14,496 nucleotides of DNA from Candidatus Omnitrophota bacterium (GTDB lineage: Bacteria > Omnitrophota > Omnitrophia > Omnitrophales > Danuiimicrobiaceae), in NCBI GenBank assembly GCA_016206955.1, contig JACQQO010000066.1, positions 1 through 14,496 on the forward strand, given 5' to 3'. The position numbers and the translations under genes are program-made. Positions 6,127 to 11,962 of this stretch are shown here, one piece after another. The notes beneath the pieces are model-generated. The model saw nothing but the letters and a program-made list of their open reading frames with translations, was not told the DNA's origin and did no database searches. Positions within the stretch are counted from its first letter, which is position 1. Each line of letters opens with the position of its first letter.

Positions 6127-7228
6127 TCAACCACTTAAAGAAAATCAAATCCTCGAAGTTCTTCGTACCGTAAAAGATCCTGATCTTCATCGGGATATTG
6201 TCAGCTTAGGGTTTATCAAAAACCTTGAAATCAAAAACGGCACCGTGAAATTCGACATCGTGTTGACCACGCCGGCTTGTCCGGTAAAAGATCAGTTGAA
6301 AGAGGAATGTGAATCAAAGATTCGGAATTTACCGGGCGTATCGAATGTTCAAGTGACGATGAAAGCCCAAGTCAAGGGACGGGAAGGATTTGAAAAGGCC
6401 GCTGTTTTGCCCGGAGTTCGAAATATTATTGCGGTGGCAAGCGGCAAAGGTGGGGTCGGAAAATCAACGGTGACGGCTAATTTAGCTCTTGCACTTCGAA
6501 AAACAGGAGCAATGGTCGGGCTTTTGGACTGTGATGTTTATGGGCCGAGCATGCCGCTCATGTTTGGCCTCGTCGGAAAAAAACCTGGAGTTACGGAAGA
6601 TCAAAAAATCCTTCCGCTTGAGGCACATGGGATTCGTCTGATGTCGATTGGATTTCTGACTGGTGAAAATACGCCGGTTATTTGGCGAGGGCCCATGGTT
6701 CACCAAATGATCCAACAATTTCTTACGCGCGTGGCGTGGGGTGAGTTGGATTACCTCTTGCTTGATTTGCCGCCTGGCACAGGAGATACGCAGTTGACGC
6801 TCACGCAATCCGCGCCGCTTTCGGGAGCTGTGATCGTAACGACGCCGCAAGAAGTCAGCTTGATCGATGCGCGCAAGGGGCTTCAAATGTTTTGGAAGGT
6901 GAACGTTCCCGTGCTTGGAGTGATTGAAAATATGAGTTATTTTGTGTGCCCGGATTGCGGCAAAGTATCCGAAATTTTTAAGGCGCACGGGGGTGAAAAG
7001 TTAACTCAAGAACTAAAGGTACCTTTAATCGGCCAAATTCCGATCGATCCTCAAATTACAGAAACCGGAGATCAAGGAACACCGATCGTGGCCGCCCGAC
7101 CCGAATCTCAGACAGCTAAAATTTATCAAATGATTGCCGGCGCGATTGCGGCTCAAATGAGCATTGTGCATATGAAAGATAAGGAAACGAGTGCTCCGGT
7201 TCATATTCAATGGAAAGTAAAACAGTAA
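6119..7228 (+). CDS. mrp: Mrp/ApbC-type Fe-S cluster carrier P-loop ATPase
   Basis: The protein has 369 residues in two parts. Residues 1-85 are a MIP18 (DUF59) domain, with VKDPDLHRDIVSLGFI (about 18-33) and TPACPVKDQL (51-60). From about 100 follows a ParA/MinD-like ATPase with the deviant Walker A motif GKGGVGKS (109-116), DCDVYGPSMP (137-146) and LLLDLPPGTGD (213-223). CPDC at 277-280 is the CxxC that binds a bridging [4Fe-4S] cluster in the dimer. The family loads and delivers Fe-S clusters to apoproteins. ATG 6119 is preferred over GTG 6095: it keeps the normal N-terminus, has AGGT at 6107-6110 about 8 bases upstream and overlaps the desulfurase stop by 8 bases. Its 3' end overlaps the DUF971 gene by 19 bases, implying a tightly coupled Fe-S unit. 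Confidence 0.92.
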   Translation: MVDQPLKENQILEVLRTVKDPDLHRDIVSLGFIKNLEIKNGTVKFDIVLTTPACPVKDQLKEECESKIRNLPGVSNVQVTMKAQVKGREGFEKAAVLPGVRNIIAVASGKGGVGKSTVTANLALALRKTGAMVGLLDCDVYGPSMPLMFGLVGKKPGVTEDQKILPLEAHGIRLMSIGFLTGENTPVIWRGPMVHQMIQQFLTRVAWGELDYLLLDLPPGTGDTQLTLTQSAPLSGAVIVTTPQEVSLIDARKGLQMFWKVNVPVLGVIENMSYFVCPDCGKVSEIFKAHGGEKLTQELKVPLIGQIPIDPQITETGDQGTPIVAARPESQTAKIYQMIAGAIAAQMSIVHMKDKETSAPVHIQWKVKQ

Positions 7229-7545
7229 CTCCGCTTGAGATCAAACAAGCTGATGAGCAAACGCTTTCTATTAAATGGCAGGATGAGCACGTTAGCGCTT
7301 ATCCGTGCAGTTACTTAAGGCGACTTTGCCGCTGCGCAGCTTGTATCGATGAGTGGTCGGGGCAGAGCCGCGTTGACCCTGATCAAATCCGAAAAGATGT
7401 TTACCCTATTGAAATTCAGAGCGTTGGCCGCTACGGCATCCGAATGAATTGGTCGGACGGCCACACCACGGGCATCTATACGTTTGAATATTTACGCGAG
7501 ATTTGCCCGTGCGAGATATGCCGCTCTAAAATTGTGAGGGATTGA
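7210..7545 (+). CDS. DUF971 (GBBH-like N-terminal) domain protein
   Basis: This is a small protein of 111 residues that matches DUF971, the domain at the N-terminus of gamma-butyrobetaine hydroxylase. The core WSDGHTTGIYTFEYLREICPC (81-101) is characteristic. Two CxCxxC clusters are visible: LCRCAAC (Cys40, 42, 45) and CPCEIC (Cys99, 101, 104); Cys33 is a seventh cysteine. They suggest a metal or Fe-S site. In plant HCF101 a DUF971 domain is fused behind MIP18 and Mrp modules, and here the gene overlaps mrp by 19 bases in the same order. I infer that it is a partner of Mrp in cluster transfer. The ATG at 7210 is the only sensible start. The molecular function of free-standing DUF971 is not established. 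Confidence 0.85.
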   Translation: MESKTVTPLEIKQADEQTLSIKWQDEHVSAYPCSYLRRLCRCAACIDEWSGQSRVDPDQIRKDVYPIEIQSVGRYGIRMNWSDGHTTGIYTFEYLREICPCEICRSKIVRD

Positions 7546-7579
7546 TTTTGGACGAAAATTATATTAAAGTGAGGCCACT

Positions 7580-8161
7580 GTGAGTGAATTAATCGGTCAA
7601 GTCAAAGAAGGTTCCATCGAGTCCATCGCAAAAGATTTACTGATTCTCTTGGGTGAAGATCCTTCCCGCGAGGGCCTCATCAAAACTCCAAAACGAGTCG
7701 AGGCTTCTTTTAAGTTTCTAACGCGCGGATACCGCCAAGACATTGAAAAAATATTGAACAGCGCGATTTACGAAGAAAATTACGATGAGATGGTGGTGGT
7801 CAAAGATATCGATCTTTTCAGCCTTTGCGAACATCATTTGCTTCCTTTTTACGGGAAAGCGCACGTGGCTTATCTTCCCGACGGAAAAATTATCGGCCTC
7901 AGTAAAATTCCACGGATTGTGGACGTTTTTTCAAGGCGTCTTCAAGTGCAGGAACGTTTGACCAGCCAGATCGCGGATTGCCTCATGCAGCATTTGAAAC
8001 CCAAAGGGGTGGCTGTTGTGATTGAGGCTTTCCATCTCTGTATGGCCATGCGAGGGGTTGAGAAAAAAGACTCTTTTTGTGTGACGAGTTCGATGCTTGG
8101 GATTTTTAGAAGTGATCCACGTTCCCGCGCGGAGTTTTTCAGTTTGGTCGGAAAGCGTTAA
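7580..8161 (+). CDS. folE: GTP cyclohydrolase I
   Basis: FolE converts GTP to 7,8-dihydroneopterin triphosphate, the first step to folate and other pterins. The product has 193 residues, usual for bacterial FolE. EDPSREGLIKTPKRV (26-40) is the N-terminal signature. The zinc ligands are Cys83 in SLCEHHLLPF and Cys154 in FHLCMAMRGVEK, with His86 in the first motif; GLSKIPRIV and RLQVQERLTSQI complete the active-site wall. The GTG at 7580 has GTGAGG at 7569-7574 five bases upstream. It follows the DUF971 gene by 34 bases and is probably read from the desulfurase promoter. The stop TAA (8159-8161) overlaps the lpxD stop of the opposite strand, so the two genes converge with no space for a terminator between them. 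Confidence 0.95.
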   Translation: MSELIGQVKEGSIESIAKDLLILLGEDPSREGLIKTPKRVEASFKFLTRGYRQDIEKILNSAIYEENYDEMVVVKDIDLFSLCEHHLLPFYGKAHVAYLPDGKIIGLSKIPRIVDVFSRRLQVQERLTSQIADCLMQHLKPKGVAVVIEAFHLCMAMRGVEKKDSFCVTSSMLGIFRSDPRSRAEFFSLVGKR

Positions 8162-9213
8162 GGTTTACTCGCCCTCAAATCGCTTAATTCTTTTTCCAGC
8201 GCTTCGATCCGTTTTTTAAGTTCCCCAACGAGCTGTTGAGTTTCATAACTCCGGAGTTGAGCGCTGATTTGTTTGCGCATTTCCTCGTAAGGCCGGGCGG
8301 GCTGTCCAATCCAAGTTTGTTTCGGCGGAATCACTTTTTTGGAAGGAACTCCCGTTTGCGCTCCTAAAACCGCCTGATCGCCGATTTCACAATGATCGCC
8401 CAAACCTGCGCGGCCGCCCATGACCACATAATTTCCAATCTTGGAACTGCCTGAAATTCCAACTTGAGCGGAAAGGCAAGTATGACTTCCAATTTCTACA
8501 TTGTGTGCGATTTGAACTAAATTATCGATTTTAACTCCTTTGCCAATTTTAGTGGAGCCGATGGTGGCACGGTCAATGGTCACACAAGCGCCAATTTCGA
8601 CGTCGTCTTCAATCACCGCGTTTCCCACTTGCGGAACTTTGACTTGCTTTTTTCCATCAAAAACATATCCGAAACCATCTGCGCCAATCACGGAACCGGC
8701 ATGAATCGTCACGCGGTTTCCAATTTGCGTTTTGGCATACAGCATGACATGAGGATGAAGAATCGTATCTTCGCCAATTTGAGTTTTTTGATCCACATAA
8801 GCATAGGAGCGAATCACCGATCGGTTTCCAATGACAGCTCCTTCTCCGATATAAGCAAAAGGTTCGACTGTGACTTCTTTTCCGATTTTGGCACTTTTTG
8901 CGATGAACGCCTGTTGTGAAATAGTTTGGGGATAACTTTGCGCCGATTCGTAGAGGCCCAGTAAAATAGACCAAGCAAGTTTCGGATTTTGAGATTGTAT
9001 CAGGGGTTTTTTCGAGGATTTAACCTCAACTGGCACAATAAGCGCCGCCAAAGGGGATTTTTCAAGCTCTTCGAGTTTTTTGGCATCTTCTAAGTAAGCG
9101 AGATAGCCAGTACGAAGATATTCAATGGAAGTAATGCCTGAAATAAGGGTTTTTCCATCCCCGATCACGGTTCCTTGAACGATCGCGACAAGCTCTTCGA
9201 GGGTCTTTTCCAT
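8158..9213 (-). CDS. lpxD: UDP-3-O-acylglucosamine N-acyltransferase LpxD
   Basis: LpxD adds the N-linked acyl chain to UDP-3-O-acylglucosamine, the third step of lipid A synthesis, so the cell has or had a lipopolysaccharide outer membrane. The product has 351 residues. Residues 1-100 form the uridine-binding domain, with VIGDGKTLISGITSIE at about 16-31. From about 103 to 300 runs a left-handed beta-helix of hexapeptide repeats. AHNVEIGSHT holds the catalytic base His237. The C-terminus (about 308-347) is a charged helix, probably coiled coil, as in trimeric LpxD. No other lipid A gene is adjacent. The start at 9213 lies only about 6 bases from the expected start of transcription and has no Shine-Dalgarno, which suggests a nearly leaderless message. 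Confidence 0.95.
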   Translation of the reverse strand: MEKTLEELVAIVQGTVIGDGKTLISGITSIEYLRTGYLAYLEDAKKLEELEKSPLAALIVPVEVKSSKKPLIQSQNPKLAWSILLGLYESAQSYPQTISQQAFIAKSAKIGKEVTVEPFAYIGEGAVIGNRSVIRSYAYVDQKTQIGEDTILHPHVMLYAKTQIGNRVTIHAGSVIGADGFGYVFDGKKQVKVPQVGNAVIEDDVEIGACVTIDRATIGSTKIGKGVKIDNLVQIAHNVEIGSHTCLSAQVGISGSSKIGNYVVMGGRAGLGDHCEIGDQAVLGAQTGVPSKKVIPPKQTWIGQPARPYEEMRKQISAQLRSYETQQLVGELKKRIEALEKELSDLRASKP

Positions 9214-9225
9214 ATAGAGTTTGGT

Positions 9226-9254
9226 ATTCTAAAGTGACTGTCTGACGTTGTCAA
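9226..9254 (-). promoter_or_regulatory. Sigma70-type promoter for lpxD
   Basis: On the minus strand, TTGACA at 9254-9249 and TAGAAT at 9231-9226 are separated by 17 bases. Transcription would begin near 9219, giving a leader of only a few bases before the ATG at 9213. It is divergent from the lipoprotein promoter. Confidence 0.75.
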
Positions 9255-9266
9255 TCAATCCTCAGC

Positions 9267-9294
9267 TTGCTTTTTTTTCGAAGTTGCATAGAAT
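9267..9294 (+). promoter_or_regulatory. Probable promoter for the lipoprotein gene
   Basis: TTGCTT at 9267-9272 and TAGAAT at 9289-9294 are 16 bases apart, a fair match to a sigma70 promoter. The inferred start near 9301 falls 17 bases before the ATG at 9318 and keeps the strong AAGGAGG (9306-9312) in the message. Confidence 0.55.
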
Positions 9295-9317
9295 ACAGAG
9301 AAACGAAGGAGGATTTG

Positions 9318-10226
9318 ATGAAACGGAGCGGCTTCACTGTTTTGCTGGCATTACTCTTAACCGGATGTTATGAAACCAATTTTAATTTTAAAACCGTTGT
9401 TCATCAAAGCGGAAAAATAGATCGTGAAGTCCAAATCAATGGGGAAGGCGCCGACCGATTTTTGCCGCCCACCGGGCCTCGCTGGGAAATTAAAGCAGCT
9501 GAGAGCAAGCCGGCCAAATTAATTTTGGGGGAAACACAGTATCACATTCATGCAATTGGGCATTTTGCGGGACCGAATCAATTCACCAGTGATTTTCGCT
9601 ACAATACACCGGGCCTCATTGCCGATTTAACTGAAGAAAAACACAAGGCCCTCCGCGACGAGCTTCAAATTCCAGAACCTTTTGGCAAGGAAATCGGAAC
9701 TGAAAACCGCATTCAGCTCCAGAAAAAACGCTCGCTTTTTTCCATCGAATATCATTACACCGAAATGTTTGAAGTTCGCCATTTAATCTCGATTCTTCTT
9801 TACGATCTCAAAAAGGATATCGCTGAAAGTCAAATCGATTTGGTAAATCCAAAAGACGAATCTCTGGTTGAGTCTCAAAAGAATATCTCAAAATCAGAGC
9901 CTCAAACCCCTTCTCGGTTAGGACCCGACCAAATTGAGGCTTTGGTGCAGGAAAAATTAAGGGAAGATATTCTTCCCAAATTTCAATTTCACTCGGAAGT
10001 GACTTTCCCGGGGAAAATTACTTCTTCTAATGCGTCACAAACTCACGGGGAAACAGCCATCTGGGATTTTCGTGCCGCGGATTTTGAAAATGACTTCAGT
10101 ATTTATACCCTTCATGCCGTTTCAAAAGCTCCCAATTTTGGCGCTCTCATTGCATTGGCATTGGCTTTCTTGGCGATTATTATAGCTGTTATGTATGCTC
10201 GCCAGAAGAAAACGGGTCCAAGCTGA
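9318..10226 (+). CDS. Predicted lipoprotein with a C-terminal membrane anchor, function unknown
   Basis: I do not recognise the function. The product has 302 residues. The first 17 form a lipoprotein signal, with a hydrophobic stretch and the lipobox LLTGC, so Cys17 would be lipidated. Residues 18-270 are a soluble, probably extracytoplasmic region rich in beta-type sequence, with a variable low-complexity part near 170-205. A single membrane helix follows at about 274-294, then a short basic tail (ARQKK) on the cytoplasmic side. Anchoring at both ends resembles the general plan of LppM-like proteins, but I claim no homology. ATG 9318 is fixed by AAGGAGG at 9306-9312 five bases upstream; an in-frame TTG at 9267 would spoil the signal peptide. 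It appears to be transcribed alone. Confidence 0.8.
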   Translation: MKRSGFTVLLALLLTGCYETNFNFKTVVHQSGKIDREVQINGEGADRFLPPTGPRWEIKAAESKPAKLILGETQYHIHAIGHFAGPNQFTSDFRYNTPGLIADLTEEKHKALRDELQIPEPFGKEIGTENRIQLQKKRSLFSIEYHYTEMFEVRHLISILLYDLKKDIAESQIDLVNPKDESLVESQKNISKSEPQTPSRLGPDQIEALVQEKLREDILPKFQFHSEVTFPGKITSSNASQTHGETAIWDFRAADFENDFSIYTLHAVSKAPNFGALIALALAFLAIIIAVMYARQKKTGPS

Positions 10227-10252
10227 TTTCAAAAGATTTTTTATAAACTCAT

Positions 10253-10281
10253 TTGACAATTTGAGTTCCGTAAGGCATAAT
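10253..10281 (+). promoter_or_regulatory. Sigma70-type promoter for the structured RNA
   Basis: TTGACA at 10253-10258 and CATAAT at 10276-10281 are 17 bases apart. Transcription should begin at about 10286-10289, which coincides with the 5' end of the RNA's closing helix. Confidence 0.75.
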
Positions 10282-10284
10282 ACC

Positions 10285-10490
10285 CACTAGGTTATCCAAA
10301 ATGAAACAAGATCAACTGAACCTTCAATTTAAGAAAAGCACAATGCCGCATATCGTGTGGACAGGCTACCGTCTGTCTTGCATCGATGCGGTAGCGGGCT
10401 TTGGAGGTTTCAGGCTGGTCTAAGTTTCAGAAATCATTATCAAGTGCCAACAAAGCCCATTATCGGGAAAAACCGGTAATGGGCTTTTTT
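10285..10490 (+). ncRNA. ssrS: Independent rod-shaped small RNA, candidate 6S RNA
   Basis: The 301 bases between the lipoprotein and the next protein gene hold a promoter, this RNA and a terminator. By hand the transcript folds into one long irregular rod. Its ends pair (10285-10288 with 10443-10446), followed by 10290-10292/10439-10441 and 10294-10295/10436-10437. Then come 10302-10307/10424-10429, 10309-10313/10417-10421, 10316-10320/10409-10413 and 10321-10327/10401-10407. A central bubble follows (left strand 10328-10344, right strand 10393-10400). Beyond it are a helix 10345-10351/10386-10392 and a tip hairpin 10359-10364/10373-10378. Paired ends, a central bubble and a length of about 160-205 bases resemble 6S RNA, which binds the housekeeping RNA polymerase. 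The fold and the gene signals are seen; the 6S name is inference. Confidence 0.6.
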
Positions 10491-10491
10491 G
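10452..10491 (+). terminator. Rho-independent terminator of the small RNA
   Basis: AAAGCCCATTATCGG at 10452-10466 pairs with 10473-10487 around a six-base loop (GAAAAA), giving a 15-bp stem with one U-G pair, followed directly by a run of T at 10485-10491. This is the strongest terminator in the window. Confidence 0.92.
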
Positions 10492-10527
10492 TTGCTTGAA
10501 AATTCGACAGGAAAGGAGGAAAATAAG

Positions 10528-10740
10528 ATGATTCGCGCCGCAGATTTAAACAAGCTGTGGAGGAGAAGGCGCACTTCAAAACATCCCATTAAGTTAACGG
10601 CTCTCGCTTATTTGAGGGAAGCCATTTTAAATGAGGTGTATGAAGATTGCGCACTTGCCATTGATATTGCCAAGGAATTCGGCGCCGAGGAATTTGAGAT
10701 TCAAAATTTACTCGAAGACCCGCGCAGAAAACCTGAATAA
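10528..10740 (+). CDS. Small hypothetical protein (70 residues)
   Basis: I do not recognise a family. It is a 70-residue soluble protein, basic at the N-terminus (KLWRRRRTSKHPIK, 9-22) and acidic at the C-terminus, and probably mostly helical. No signal, membrane segment or cysteine pair is visible. It is very likely real, because AAGGAGG at 10513-10519 lies eight bases before the ATG at 10528. The longer in-frame reading from 10489 begins inside the terminator and is rejected. The stop is one base before the carbinolamine dehydratase start, so the two form a small operon and the second gene is probably translated by coupling. No promoter is obvious between the terminator and the ATG, so some read-through from the small RNA promoter is possible. 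Its role may relate to the neighbour, but nothing in the sequence shows it. Confidence 0.75.
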   Translation: MIRAADLNKLWRRRRTSKHPIKLTALAYLREAILNEVYEDCALAIDIAKEFGAEEFEIQNLLEDPRRKPE

Positions 10741-10741
10741 T

Positions 10742-11113
10742 ATGGACAAAACGGGAACCTCTAAAGCTCAAAAATTGACTGAAAAAAAGTGCCGCCCTTG
10801 CAGTGGAGAAACAGAACCTCTGTCACTCGCGCAAGGGAAGGAGTTCGTCCGTCAACTTTCGGGTTGGGTTTTAGCAAGCGACGGAAAGAGTATCTCGCGC
10901 GAATATGTGATGAAAGATTTTCTTGCAGCCATTCGGTTGATGAACGAGATTGCCGAAGTGGCTGAGGCGGAGGACCATCATCCCGATCTTCATTTAACGG
11001 GGTACCGGAAACTCCGGATTGAGCTAGCAACCCATTCGATTGGCGGTTTATCTGAAAATGATTTTATTTTGGCAGCAAAAATTGATGAGCTTCCCAAAGA
11101 GCTTAAAAAATAA
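10742..11113 (+). CDS. Pterin-4a-carbinolamine dehydratase (PCD/PhhB family)
   Basis: PCD removes water from 4a-hydroxytetrahydropterin, recycling the cofactor of aromatic amino acid hydroxylases. The product has 123 residues, normal for the family with a short N-terminal extension. The signature EDHHPDLHLTGYRKLRIEL (about 77-95), with the catalytic His-His-Pro, is followed by ATHSIGGLSENDFILAAKID, which has the second histidine and the C-terminal aspartate. KKCRPC near residues 15-20 is a CxxC seen at the N-terminus of many PCD proteins. ATG 10742 is chosen because it is one base after the preceding stop; an in-frame start at 10631 would lie inside that gene. No hydroxylase gene is in the window. 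In bacteria without one, PCD proteins have been proposed to serve other pterin or molybdopterin roles. Confidence 0.92.
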   Translation: MDKTGTSKAQKLTEKKCRPCSGETEPLSLAQGKEFVRQLSGWVLASDGKSISREYVMKDFLAAIRLMNEIAEVAEAEDHHPDLHLTGYRKLRIELATHSIGGLSENDFILAAKIDELPKELKK

Positions 11114-11174
11114 GCTTAAGTCCCTTCCGTTTTGATCCGATTCACATCACATCGAAATGATCTAACCTGAAGAG

Positions 11175-11957
11175 ATGCAAACCAGATTCATTCTCCTTAA
11201 AAAAGCAATTTTTCGCTCATTCGGTTTCTTGATCCTCGTCATCCTTTTTGGCTGCAGTACTTCAGGCCCACCACGGCCATCTGCGGTCGCAGTCATGGAA
11301 GGATTTCCTGGAGCCATGGTGCGTCAAGACATTTACCATGAAGTCGCACGCATGGAGACTTTGTGGAGAATCGGTAAGGTCTACGGGGTAGATGTCAACA
11401 CGATTATGGCGGCCAACGGCCTTAAGAATGCAAACTCCATTAAAGTGGGGCAAAAACTGTTGATTCCTAAAGCCGCGACGAGCGCCAATTCCGTGATTCC
11501 GCTTTACCGGACGCGTCCGTGGAGTTACATTGTCATTCACCACAGCGCCACACATAATGGAAATGCACTCATGATTGATCGACTGCATTACCGACGAGGA
11601 TTTGAGAACGGTTTGGGTTATCATTTTTTAATCGATAACGGCACGTTAGGCAAGGGACTGGGTCAAATCGAAATCGGGCCGCGTTGGGTTAAGCAAAAAG
11701 ATGGGGCACATGCCAATGCGGCAGGTATGAATGAAAACGGAATTGGGATTTGTTTGATTGGTAACTTTTCTGAAAGCTATGTACCGGAAAATCAAATGGA
11801 GGCGCTTGTTTTTCTCGTCAACACGTTAAGAGCCCATTACCGAATTCCTTTGGATCACATTATCCGCCACCGCGACGTACCGGGGAAAAATACAGAGTGT
11901 CCCGGGAATCATTTTCCTTGGAATGAGTTTAAACGCAGACTGAGAGCATCGGTTTAA
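11175..11957 (+). CDS. LysM-domain N-acetylmuramoyl-L-alanine amidase lipoprotein
   Basis: This cell-wall hydrolase cuts the bond between N-acetylmuramic acid and the stem peptide. The product has 260 residues. Residues 1-27 are a lipoprotein signal with lipobox ILFGC (Cys27). A LysM peptidoglycan-binding domain covers about 54-98, with ETLWRIGKVYGVDVNTIM and SIKVGQKLLIP. From about 115 it is an Amidase_2/PGRP-type zinc domain. IVIHHSAT holds His122, Tyr149 lies in GLGYHFLI, HRDVPGKNTECPG holds His232, Lys238 and Cys242, and DGAHANAAGMNENGIGICLIGNF lies between. The T7-lysozyme-type set of two His, Cys, Tyr and Lys is therefore complete, and it should be active. It is probably tethered in the periplasm and works in wall turnover. 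The start at 11175 has GAAGAG just upstream. The exported nuclease-like gene follows after 5 bases. Confidence 0.92.
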   Translation: MQTRFILLKKAIFRSFGFLILVILFGCSTSGPPRPSAVAVMEGFPGAMVRQDIYHEVARMETLWRIGKVYGVDVNTIMAANGLKNANSIKVGQKLLIPKAATSANSVIPLYRTRPWSYIVIHHSATHNGNALMIDRLHYRRGFENGLGYHFLIDNGTLGKGLGQIEIGPRWVKQKDGAHANAAGMNENGIGICLIGNFSESYVPENQMEALVFLVNTLRAHYRIPLDHIIRHRDVPGKNTECPGNHFPWNEFKRRLRASV

Positions 11958-11962
11958 AATTT

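Noticed and set aside
6482..6988. Antisense open frame of 168 codons within mrp
   Set aside because: It lies opposite a highly conserved gene and shows no recognisable domain; it is a shadow frame.
6095..7228. Longer GTG start (6095) for Mrp
   Set aside because: ATG 6119 has a properly placed AGGT and matches the usual N-terminus.
10301..10423. A 40-codon open reading frame starting ATG AAA CAA inside the small RNA
   Set aside because: It has no good ribosome-binding site, its sequence is engaged in the rod-shaped RNA helix from end to end, and the promoter and terminator fit an RNA gene. A leader peptide cannot be excluded, but the RNA explanation accounts for more of the sequence.
10285..10446. 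GEMM-type cyclic di-GMP riboswitch, suggested by GGTAGCGGG at 10390-10398
   Set aside because: The rest of the conserved GEMM core is missing, and the RNA ends in its own terminator before any gene start.
10489..10740. Longer start (10489) for the 70-residue protein
   Set aside because: It would begin inside the T run of the terminator; ATG 10528 has AAGGAGG at ideal spacing.
11132..11161. Possible promoter TTGATC-N18-AATGAT before the amidase
   Set aside because: Both boxes match poorly and the spacing is long, so it is not listed as a feature.
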